From Lomentospora prolificans (Eukaryota; Ascomycota; Sordariomycetes; Microascales; Microascaceae): a stretch of DNA of 64,000 nt. Under the pieces are notes generated by a model. It saw nothing but the letters and a program-made list of their open reading frames with translations. It ran no database searches and was not told where the DNA came from. Shown one piece after another: positions 55,400 to 64,000 of the stretch (position 1 is its first letter; the number at the start of each line of letters is the position of its first letter). The position numbers and the translations under genes were made by a program. The DNA lies in assembly GCA_029532625.1 (NCBI GenBank), contig JARFXM010000001.1:186001-250000 (forward strand). Direction: 5' to 3'.

Positions 55400-57991
55400 G
55401 CCTCGTTAAAACGCAAAAAACATCATGCTTATTCGAACTTCATGTTCCTGACGTATATCATTCCTGCTCCCCTGTCCCACCTAAGTAAAAAGCTCGTCCG
55501 AATTGTTCAATGAAGCCCAGGCAGTCATTATCACCGAGGCATTGTATCACTCGGCGGGGGATGCGCTCCCACTGACGTAGATGAGTGGGGCCTGTTTCGG
55601 AGGATGCGCGCCGGCGTGACGGTGATTGGCAACGCCAAGTTGGCCCGCGGTGCTTAAACGCCTGAGAGTTTAATGTCCTCTTAGTCCCCGCACGCTCTGG
55701 TTGGGTGGAGTTGTCCCTTTGGTCCATCTCGGGGGAAAACACTTTTTCAACGGCACCTCCTAAACCTGTTGGTGTCGGCTTGCACTCTAGAGACAACCAG
55801 CGCCAAAATGATTACATCCTGAGATCATAGCGCCTTGAAAACCCACAACCTCGGATCGGTCCTTAAGCTCCTACGCTTGAGCCTCGAATAGTTGGGGCTT
55901 CCGAGCCAACTGGACCCATGGGATCATCTCCGAGGAGCTACACAGATATTACGTGTACGATTTTGACAGCGGCTCTTCGTTTTTCAAGTTCTATCCCGGC
56001 TGGAAATCGATAGCTGCATCCAAAGAATCCCACGACCAGCTAGGACAACCTATCTGCTTGGTTTGGTCACCCCTACTAGACCCTTCAAGCGAGATGTGGC
56101 GCCAGGTTGAACAGGTAGCCAATTTCTAGCGACCAAATGCCGGCATAGTATGGACCTAGACGATGGTCTTCTAGTGCCCTGAGAAACTGGAATGGCTATT
56201 AGCCGGTCCGTTTTCATACTGAAGCGGAGATAGGTGTATATCCGCACAATCTAGCCCAGAGACGAATACTCTCTAATGTGCCGCTTGAACTCGGAGAGAG
56301 CCGCCCCCATCCCTTCCTTTTCCGACGACTTCACAGTAGAGTTTCCCGAGGTTCCCTCCCCCACGCCAGCTCCCCCTTTCCAACGTACAGGGTTCGAAGA
56401 GATGGCGCTCAATCCTGGAATATCCTCCTCGGAATACATAGACGCCAGGGTTTGTTGAGATCGCCGCGTACTGCGTATTCCGCTTTTAGAGGGACCCTTC
56501 CCAAACGAGAGGTGATGTGGCGGTCGGAATGGTCGAGACGGCATTTCTGCAAATGGACGACATCTTTGCCGCCTCTCGGCGTCAATCGCTGACGTGTTTC
56601 CTATATAACGTGCTGTGCGTCGAGACATAGATAGGGAACACCGAGGTGGTGCACGAAAAGCGCAGCGTCTTAGCTCCGTGAGATAGCAAAACTCCTTCCT
56701 TTTGTCCTCAATGTCTTTCCAGAGGCGTACATCCTTGCAAACCTGGTTGTCATGAACATTAAGGTTGTCTGGATCGACGGCGGGAGCGGATTGTGGTTAA
56801 TTGGTGGGTGGTGTGGCGGCTTCAACGCCGCGTTTCGCAATCCAGGCAGGTGGATCACAAATCGCTGGCACAGGGTGGGGTTGATTTGTGAATGGCTTTC
56901 AAGCTGGGCCTGGCCAGTCATGGTGACTGTAATAGCCAGGGCTCAGCTGGGTGGTTGTCACCTTCGGGGTTTGAGGATGGGGAAGCCGCTGGCTGGCCTG
57001 TCAGAACCCTGATGCCGACAGTCAGCACACATGGTGCGACAAAGGCTGGATTTATTATTATTCCAGGTGCCAATACCGCGTCGAAAAACGGCTGCTGGCA
57101 GCGATCCCGATACGAACCCTTGAATATCAGCGACCCAATTATTCCTCGAGCCAGCGACCTTGATGATGGCTAGCTGTGGGGACTCGCCTGGAGTATGTCC
57201 ACCTCAGGTAGCACCAACATTTGCCAGCCAGCCAGCCAGCCAGCGGGATGCGCTTAACTGTGGCCCCTGTGCTGGCCTTCTGGCACTTCAGGGCTCAGGT
57301 GGCGCAGCACTGTCAACCTTGCATAAATTCAGAACGCCTCTTCGCCCCAACGCGTAGCCAGCTTAGTGTCAACTCCAAGCTTGGCATGTTGATGGTCAAG
57401 ATTGAAAAAATGCGACGCACGAAGGATGATCGCCAATGATTCAATCATCTCTCGTAATATATGATATGCTTTCCAATCCCGTTTCCCGTCAAGGACCATT
57501 AGTTTCGAGATTAGCTGCCCATCACTGCCACACGGGATGTGGCAATGTGGCTGCGCCGCCCCGCTTACCCCCCAGGCTCCTTCCCCGCCCCACATCGTTG
57601 TCTCTTTTCCCTCTGCCCAGCTTCTTCACCACCTGCGCAGCGTTGGACCAGAAAATCCGCGAGCAGGGGTTAGATGTCCAGGCGGTTTATTGGCCAATAC
57701 CGTCTCACAGCCCTACGCTCAGACCATCAGACGAGACCGAGGCAGGCGAAATTTGGCATTCGCCCCGTATTTGAGCCAGCGTTCCTGCCGCGTCCACCTC
57801 CTTTGCCATCACCATTCATTTTTCTTCTCTCGTTTTTCAGTCATTCGTTCATCGCGCGTCAAGAGCCTTGCGATCATTCCACCAACGCTGCCGGCGTTTA
57901 CTCCTGTATACTGCAATCGACCGACTAGACCACCCGTTTGATACCGACTCGAAGCCCCTTTTTCAGTCCTCTGGACGGCTGGGTCGCGACA
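55400..57991. other. Long intergenic region with coding-like fragments
   Basis: 2.6 kb. It contains an 82-codon plus-strand frame without ATG (55881-56129, see findings) and a minus-strand frame 56628-56251 with coding-like composition (MYSEEDIPGLSAISS near 56438). Neither matches a family I know. A (CCAG)n microsatellite is at 57224-57244. The last part is the leader of the next gene. Confidence 0.35.
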
Positions 57992-58971
57992 ATGGAGCGC
58001 CCTATCAAGGTCATCTACGCCCCGAGCAGGGCCATGTGGATCGCAAAACTCGCTCTGCGCGGAGTCGCCTTCGTCATGGGCATTTCCCTCATCGGCGTCG
58101 TCGCCTCGCTCGCCACCTTGAACAATGACGACTATTATTATTCTTACGCCGATACATATCTTCCCCTGGCCGTTATTGGTGTCCAGGTAAGATCAGAGCC
58201 GTGACGATGCGACCAGCCATCCTTTCGCAGTTGACGATTCATCTTCTCGCGCGTGCACGTCCGCTAACCTTGGTCTCTAGCTTGTCATTTCAATCTGCTG
58301 GAACATCGCCGAGATCGTCTGCATCATTCTTCGCCGCGGCCATCGTGGCATTCACCCCGGCGCCTGCGTCGCCCTGGATCTTATCCTCTGGCTCGGCCTC
58401 GTAGCCGGTGTCGTCATGATCACCCTGTTCTGCTGGGGAGATTCGTGCGGCTACGATTTTGACGAGGATGGCGACGAGAGTGTTAACCTGACCCGTCTCA
58501 ACGCCATCGTCGCCCTCAGCATCATCGTCACGTAAGTCCGCTTTGTAATATCAAAACACTCGAGAATCTGACGAGCGCCGCTAACCGACCCGTGCAAGCG
58601 TCGCCCATTTCGTGCTCTTCGTCATCGCCTGCTGGGAGACCAGCGTCAGGAATCGCGCCGTCCGCGTCATTCTCGACCAGAACGGCGTGCCTCTGAAGGG
58701 CTCGGAACCTGCCTACAAGGTCTACCAGGCCTACCAGGCCCAGCTTGCTCCCGGTGTACCCCAGCCGCCACCTGCCTCCTTTGTGCCGGCTCCTGCACCG
58801 GTTTCTGCTCATGTCCCCATGCAGCAGGGATCCAACCATTCCAGCACTGTGCCTGCTCGCCGTGCAATTGGGTCGGAGCACCAGCAGCCAACTACGCATC
58901 CCGGCCAGGTCCCCTCGCCGTCCGAGCTCTCGACTGCGGGCCCGCCGTCGACTCAGAGCCCCCAGGCCTAA
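57992..58971 (+). CDS. Four-helix (MARVEL-like) membrane protein
   Basis: Exons 57992-58186, 58281-58531 and 58599-58971, with introns of 94 and 67 nt (both with CGCTAACC branch sites), give 272 residues. Four hydrophobic helices are seen: ALRGVAFVMGISLIGVVASL (about 20-42), YLPLAVIGVQLVISICWNIA (about 56-78), CVALDLILWLGLVAGVVMIT (about 90-112) and NAIVALSIIVTVAHFVLFVI (about 139-160). An acidic loop lies between helices 3 and 4. The cytosolic tail of about 100 residues is rich in Pro, Ser and Gln. Spacing and size resemble MARVEL-type proteins of the fungal plasma membrane, but the match is structural only. No neighbour suggests a role. Confidence 0.85.
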
Positions 58972-59536
58972 ACTATCCTAATTCAGATATTCATTCTAAA
59001 TTGTTTGGGGGCAGAACCAGTAGTTGATAATAATGGGAGTCGCTTCAACCCAGGAAAGATGAGACGGACAGCTTTCCCTAATAATTTGGGTCGCCGATAT
59101 TCTTATGCAGTCATAGGCATTCTATATAATTTTCGTAGCAGAATGATACCCCTATTTATCAAACTTTTGAAAGTTAGTTCGGATCCACAATGCTTTCGTG
59201 CCGGCAATGTCGTGCCGTGTTTCAACCGACGAAAATAGCATGTGGTGGAACATTTGAACGGCGCTAAGCAAGGGCGAAGCCAAAGACGGTAGCTCGGCCG
59301 AAGGGTGCCAGACGGAGATAATTTGCACGGGTGACTAAGCAAAAGGTACGCCCCTTATGTCCGTCGGCCGTATCGTTTCCTTCGTCATACAGTCTAAAAC
59401 CGAAGCTTCATCATCTCTAGCTCCATCCTCCTGTTTGCTCCAAAAGTGCCACCGCCATATCCCATCAATATACATGTTTGTAATTACTGAAGAGTTCTCG
59501 GAAGCGATAGGCTGCAGTCGCTCCCGCTCCCCTTCC
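58972..59536. other. Promoter region of the Zn2Cys6 gene
   Basis: The open frame of the regulator extends upstream to an ATG at 59357. That would add 60 residues, so this part could be leader or coding. No other feature is seen. Confidence 0.4.
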
Positions 59537-61840
59537 ATGGCGCGGCAACCTCGCCGGCGGAGAAGACCAGCGCTATCCTGCGTCGAATGCCGGCGTCGTA
59601 AAATCAAATGCGACAGGATCAGTCCCTGTGCGCATTGCGTCTCCAATAAAGCCGATTGCATATACAGGGCATACAATGATAGGCCCTCTCCTCTGCGGGA
59701 GCACCACCGGTCTCCAACGCTAAGCCCTTCGGCTCCTGTGCACCCAGTCCCAAGGAGCGTCCGACGTGGTCAACAGAGCTACAGGACATCGACACTTACA
59801 GCCAGTACACCGCATTCAGCTTTATCGCCACCTCTAGTGCCAAGGCAAGAGGTTGAGACCCAGGACAGCCACAGAAATGACGGTCGCAATCAGCTTGAGT
59901 CATTGGCGGATCACCGAGATTCCCCGGTCGACTTTCGCCATCTCCTTCAAAGAGTTCGGAAGCTTGAGGCATCCTCTGCATCAAACTCAACGCATCCTCC
60001 ATCTGATACCAGTAGGGATATCCTATCCCTTCAATCAGGGCCTGTTCAAGATGCGCAAATCCTTTTAAACAAGACGCGAGTTTTGAGGTGGAGTTTCTGG
60101 ACTGGGATGTCTCAGGATGTAAGCGAATAATACTTCGTCGCCCGGCCTGTTGAGATTGTGATTGCTAATTAGTCTGAATAGCTGATGCCCGTCATCTCCT
60201 GCTTTAGCGAGGCTTGCAAGCCCACAGGACAGGGCCCCTTCGCCGAAGGAGAAATAGCAACAGTCGTCGCCGATATGGGCGATCTATTGCGCAAGTGCAA
60301 GGTAGTGGCCAAAAGTCTTAAAGCCGGGAGGCCGAGCCGATCCCTCTCAACCTCCGAGCTCGAGCTTACTCCTCCGCCTCGAGGAATCGCCGACATACTG
60401 GTTGATCAGTACTTCCACTTCTTCGAGTCAGTGTACAGAATACTCCATCGGCCGACTTTTATGGCCGAGTATCAAAGGTATTGGGAGAATCCAGAAAACG
60501 CCGCGGCCGGCCTGCGCCTGAAAGTCCTACTCGTAATAGCCCTTGGGTCCAGCATCTACCAACAAGACGGAATTGATTGTGACCTGCGGAGTATGTCTCA
60601 TCGGTGGACATACGCAGCCCAGATGTGGCTTTCTGGTCCGCTGGAAAAGGACCGCCTCTGTATCACCGGGCTTCAAGTTCACTGTCTTACAATACTAGCA
60701 CGCCAAATATTCTCCGTCGGCGGCGACCTAGTTTGGATGTCGGTGGGTACACTTATCCATCAGGCTATGCAGATGGGTCTGCATCGCGACCCCACAAGGC
60801 TCCCGTCCATGTCCGTGTTGAAGGCGGAGACCCGCAGGAGATTGTGGGCGACCATTCTGGAGATGACTGTACAGGCATCCCTGGACTCTGCAATGCCACC
60901 ACGGATATCCTTTGAAGAGTTTGATACGCGCCCGCCGTCAAATGTTAATGATGACGAGATGGATGACTCAACCGCGACACTACAGCCTTCACCGAGAACT
61001 AATACGTATACCGAAACGTCGATTCAATTGATCCTTTACGATTCGCTACCTACTCGTCTCCGCATCCTCCGATTGCTCAACGACCTGCACTCAGAGCTTT
61101 CCTATATAGATGTGCTCTCATTGAGCTCGGAAGTTACTGACTCATGCCGGAGCTACAGGCAGTTCCTGATAGAACAGGGAGCATCTGGCGTGACAGCATT
61201 TCATCGCAACCTCCTTGACTACTTGGTTCGACGGTTTATGATCCCATTACACTGTCCATTTGCCAACAAAGCGCGGACAAACCCACTCTTTCACTACTCT
61301 CTCAAAGTCAGTCTGGACACCGCCATGGCAATCATCTCTCCCGAACCGGACGAGGCCTTTTCGCGTTTAATGGTGATAGGAGGCGGTCTGTTTAGGGAAG
61401 GTTTCAGATACGCAATGACGTCTCTCAGCCTGGAGCTCCTCACGCAAGTTGAAGAAAAACGACTTGACGGAACATTGCATCGTTCCTCACAATACTGCGA
61501 GAGCCTGAAGCAGACGCTGAGAGGTATGGTGGATTTGTCACTAGAGCGGATACGTGAAGGTGAGACGAATGTCAAGAGCCACATGTTCCTGTGTATGATT
61601 CTCGCGCAAGCGGAAGCAAAGGAGGCTGGAGTCCCATGTGAATTGCGAATTGCGCAGAGTGCAAAGGAGAGTCTGGAACTTTGCTATGACCTTTTACAAA
61701 CACGTGTGGCGGATACTTCTCAGGGATATCCGAGCGATACAGATGTGGGAGCTACGCCATCTACCGGGTTTGCGGGCTGGCTGAATACCGAGATGGATTT
61801 GGACATGAACTATTTTATGTTCAATGAGGATTTCTCTTAA
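59537..61840 (+). CDS. Zn2Cys6 transcription factor with fungal regulatory domain
   Basis: Exons 59537-60118 and 60182-61840, with a 63-nt intron, give 746 residues from the ATG at 59537; an in-frame ATG at 59357 is possible but less typical. The basic N-terminus leads into the zinc cluster Cys15, 18, 25, 31, 34, 41 (CVECRRRKIKCDRISPCAHC). A Ser/Pro/Arg linker follows, with a short coiled-coil-like RHLLQRVRKLEAS at about 135. The middle homology region (fungal_trans, PF04082-like) spans about 260-560: DQYFHFFESVYRILHRPTFM, GGDLVWMSVGTLIHQAMQMG, RLWATILEMTVQASLD. This is a DNA-binding activator or repressor in the nucleus. It lies directly upstream of, and in the same direction as, an FAD monooxygenase gene that it may control; this is inference from position only. 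Confidence 0.93.
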
Positions 61841-62378
61841 TATGACAATGTCAAGTAGATGTATATTAAAATCGCCAGAAAATGTAACTTTACAGCGTTA
61901 TGCTTTCTCGTCTTTTAGCCACGGGACCTGCGCTTATCTGTTAGTACCATGAATAGGGGTGACTTACTGTTTCGGGACACACGCGTCTTCTACACATGAA
62001 CTGCGTTACTTCTTGTTGGATATTTGCAAAAGCCTTTCAAGGTTGCCAGATTAATGATTCGTTCCGGTCACTCCGCGATGTATTACTCTTCTTCCGGCCG
62101 AGTCAGATTGGAGGCATTGATTACCCCCGAGGCGGACATATCGGCCGTATCCAACAGGAGAAGAGATCGTCACCCTTAACGGCTATATAACGGGGATTGC
62201 ATCACTTGAAATGGGATTTCCTTCTAGCAAGCCTGTTAACTGTTTAACTCGTCCCTGTTAACTCATATTCATAATCTCCCCATAGATACTGCCTTCACAC
62301 GTTAGCCTCCCTTATTATACATTGCTGGGCACCCATCACAAACGCAGCTCGGATATTCCCTATTACTACCACATCACC
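61841..62378. promoter_or_regulatory. Promoter region of the FAD monooxygenase gene
   Basis: 538 bp. A TATATAA at 62184-62190 lies about 190 nt before the ATG. CGG triplets typical of Zn2Cys6 targets occur but none forms a clear inverted pair. The ATG context CACCATGG is strong. Confidence 0.45.
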
Positions 62379-63647
62379 ATGGCCCGACTCAAGGTCCTCA
62401 TCAGCGGTGCAGGGATTGCCGGAAACGCCCTCGCCTTCTGGCTCTCAAAGCTCGGCCACGAAGTCAGCGTCATCGAACGATTTCCCTCCCTCCGCACGAC
62501 CGGTCTCCAACTCGACCTCCGAGGCCACGCCATCCCGGTCCTGAGACGCATGGGCCTCGATCGGGCCTTCGGAGCCAAAAGGGCCCCCGAACAGGGCATG
62601 CAGGTTGTGGGCAGCTCGGGCAGACGCTGGGCGTTTTTCCCTGCCAACAAGTCTGGCGAGGGACTCCAAGGCTTTACAACTGATTGGGAGATTATGAGGG
62701 GGGATCTTTGCCGACTCCTGTATGACGCCTCAAAGGACAACACAAACTTCATCTTTGGGTCTGGAATCGATAGCTTTGAACAAAAAGATGGCAACGTCCA
62801 AGTTCGATTCACAGACGGGCACACCGATACCTTTGACCTTGTCGTTGGCGCAGATGGTGTATGGTCGCACACCCGAAAGCTGATGCTGGGACCTGATGAG
62901 CCTGACCCATTCCAGCCGGTAGAAAACTTGTACTTGGCATACTTCACCATGCCACGGCCACTACGGAAAGGAGAGGAGTATATAGCCACCACATACGTGG
63001 CTCCCGGAGGCAAAGGCATAATGACTCGAAGGACCAATTCGGACGAAATCCAGGTTTACCTAAGCTGCAAAACTGACTCCGAAAGACTCAGAAAGGCCCG
63101 GCGCGGTGACGTTGAGGAAGAAAAGGCCGGCATGGCTGAAGTTTTAAAGGGCTCCGGCTGGATCACGGAAGATGTGCTAAAGGCGCTTCCGACTGTGGAA
63201 GACTTTTATTGCGAACGCCTAGGTCTCGTCAAAATGCAGGCTTGGTACAAGGGCAACGTTGTCTTGGTCGGCGACGCAGCTTATTGTCCTGCAGCACTTA
63301 CGGGTATGGGGACCAGCTCGGCTTTCGTCGGTACCTATATCCTGGCTGGCGAGATTGCAAAGCATTGTGGGGGCCCGAATGAGGAACAGGGAAAAGAGGG
63401 ACTTCCCACCGCGCTTCGGGCATACGACCAAAAGTTCCGTCCGTTTATGGATCAGGTACAGAAAGGGGTTGGTGAAAACACCGACCAGTGGCCGTCGACA
63501 TCCTTTGGAGTGACTGTCATGAACCTGCTTCTGGGCGTTGCTTCCCTGTTCAGAATCAACTTTCTCGGCAAATTCGTTCTGAAGGAGGATGTGAAGGGCT
63601 GGGACTTGCCAGATTACCGGGAACTCCACGGAGAAGTCAAACTTTGA
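62379..63647 (+). CDS. FAD-dependent aromatic-type monooxygenase
   Basis: Single exon, 422 residues from ATG 62379; the frame is open upstream, but that part lies beyond the strong CACCATGG context and adds nothing to the fold. The dinucleotide-binding loop GAGIAGNALA is at 10-19, with the acidic end of the second strand in VIERF. The family motifs follow in order: an Arg/Gly-rich LQLDLRGHAI, the DG motif VVGADGVWS, and the second FAD motif VLVGDAAYCPAALTGMGTSSAF. The overall pattern is that of group A flavin hydroxylases of the PHBH/TetX type, which use NAD(P)H and oxygen to hydroxylate small molecules, often in secondary metabolism. A short hydrophobic stretch near 390-402 is the usual end of the fold and not an anchor. 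A regulator gene lies immediately upstream. Confidence 0.93.
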   Translation: MARLKVLISGAGIAGNALAFWLSKLGHEVSVIERFPSLRTTGLQLDLRGHAIPVLRRMGLDRAFGAKRAPEQGMQVVGSSGRRWAFFPANKSGEGLQGFTTDWEIMRGDLCRLLYDASKDNTNFIFGSGIDSFEQKDGNVQVRFTDGHTDTFDLVVGADGVWSHTRKLMLGPDEPDPFQPVENLYLAYFTMPRPLRKGEEYIATTYVAPGGKGIMTRRTNSDEIQVYLSCKTDSERLRKARRGDVEEEKAGMAEVLKGSGWITEDVLKALPTVEDFYCERLGLVKMQAWYKGNVVLVGDAAYCPAALTGMGTSSAFVGTYILAGEIAKHCGGPNEEQGKEGLPTALRAYDQKFRPFMDQVQKGVGENTDQWPSTSFGVTVMNLLLGVASLFRINFLGKFVLKEDVKGWDLPDYRELHGEVKL

Positions 63648-63754
63648 GCATGCGACCGAGAATTGTATTTATAAGTATATGTAATTTGTGGTATTCAAAG
63701 ACCTTAATCAACCCAGATCTTGAGCCATGAAGATAGTACCAGCTATTACTCCAA

Positions 63755-64000
63755 TCATTTACGCCCCAGCGCAGCAGTAACTGTCGCCAGAGCTCCCACA
63801 ATGGTGTTCTCAATATGATAAAGACAGCGATCGACGAACCAGAAAATCGAAAGCGGGTCCTGGTTGAAAAGAGTCAGCTTCGAATTGGCCCGGGGAAACT
63901 GTCCCTGGTCCTGTGCCCTCTTATCCTCGACATCCAAGAATTCTAACAGCTGCTCCCATCGCGCATCGACATTGGCGTCCTTCGGCGTCATCTGGGGATT
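63755..64000 (-). CDS. 3' end of an unidentified gene (runs off the window)
   Basis: A minus-strand frame ends at 63755 and is open to an ATG at 63991. The ATG directly follows CCCCAG, which could equally be a splice acceptor, so the gene may continue past the right edge. The visible 78 residues are helical and charged (RWEQLLEFLDVEDKRAQDQG), followed by FWFVDRCLYHIENTIVGAL. I do not recognise the family. It converges on the monooxygenase gene, the stops being 107 nt apart, so the 3' ends of the two transcripts may overlap. Confidence 0.5.
   Translation of the reverse strand, partial: NPQMTPKDANVDARWEQLLEFLDVEDKRAQDQGQFPRANSKLTLFNQDPLSIFWFVDRCLYHIENTIVGALATVTAALGRK

Noticed and set aside
62366..63037. 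223-codon minus-strand frame
   Set aside because: Antisense to the FAD monooxygenase motifs, which are clearly on the plus strand.

Overview
The window is nuclear DNA of a filamentous ascomycete (Pezizomycotina). The signs are genes with short introns (about 50-100 nt, GT-AG, with CTAAC/CTAAT branch sites), Zn2Cys6, HET-domain and MFS genes, a GH11 xylanase, a con-10 type conidiation protein and an RNA-dependent RNA polymerase of the quelling/meiotic-silencing family. I cannot name the genus; a Sordariomycete would fit. I see 17 intact protein genes, one gene running off the right edge, one tRNA gene, one frame-disrupted gene and at least five clearly decayed genes.

Layout. 0-11 kb: an alcohol-acetyltransferase-like gene (-), a HET-domain fragment (-), a large membrane protein of unknown role (-) and methionine aminopeptidase 1 (+). 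11-25 kb: a HET-domain protein (+), a DHA1-type MFS transporter (+), an intron-containing tRNA-Ile(AAU) (+), then a head-to-head pair: a P-loop-less NLR-like protein (-) and a DUF7025-type AAA+ ATPase (+). 25-40 kb: a frame-shifted acidic-protein gene, a membrane-anchored fucose-lectin-like receptor (-), a heavily damaged RING-patatin gene (-), a GMC oxidoreductase (-), a GH11 xylanase (-) and an NmrA-like relic (-). 40-50 kb: a secreted But2-domain protein (+), a sugar-transporter relic (-), the RdRP (-) and a secreted intradiol-dioxygenase-like protein (-). 50-64 kb: an 88-bp tandem duplication, the relic of a VWA plus papain-like peptidase gene (+), the con-10/KGG protein (-), a four-helix membrane protein (+), a Zn2Cys6 regulator and an FAD monooxygenase in the same orientation (+), and the 3' end of an unknown gene (-).

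Themes. Several loci belong to classes linked to fungal self/non-self recognition (HET, NLR-like, patatin, HET relic) or enzymatic attack (VWA-papain). The secreted or surface set (xylanase, intradiol-like, But2, lectin-receptor) points to a plant- or litter-associated life. The decayed genes share a pattern: stop codons where the family has Trp or Gln, plus single-base indels. That fits repeat-induced-type transition mutation followed by drift. An RdRP gene lies in the same window.

Gene models were built by reading splice sites by eye and checking phase and family motifs across each junction. Family names come from remembered sequence patterns, not from a database search.
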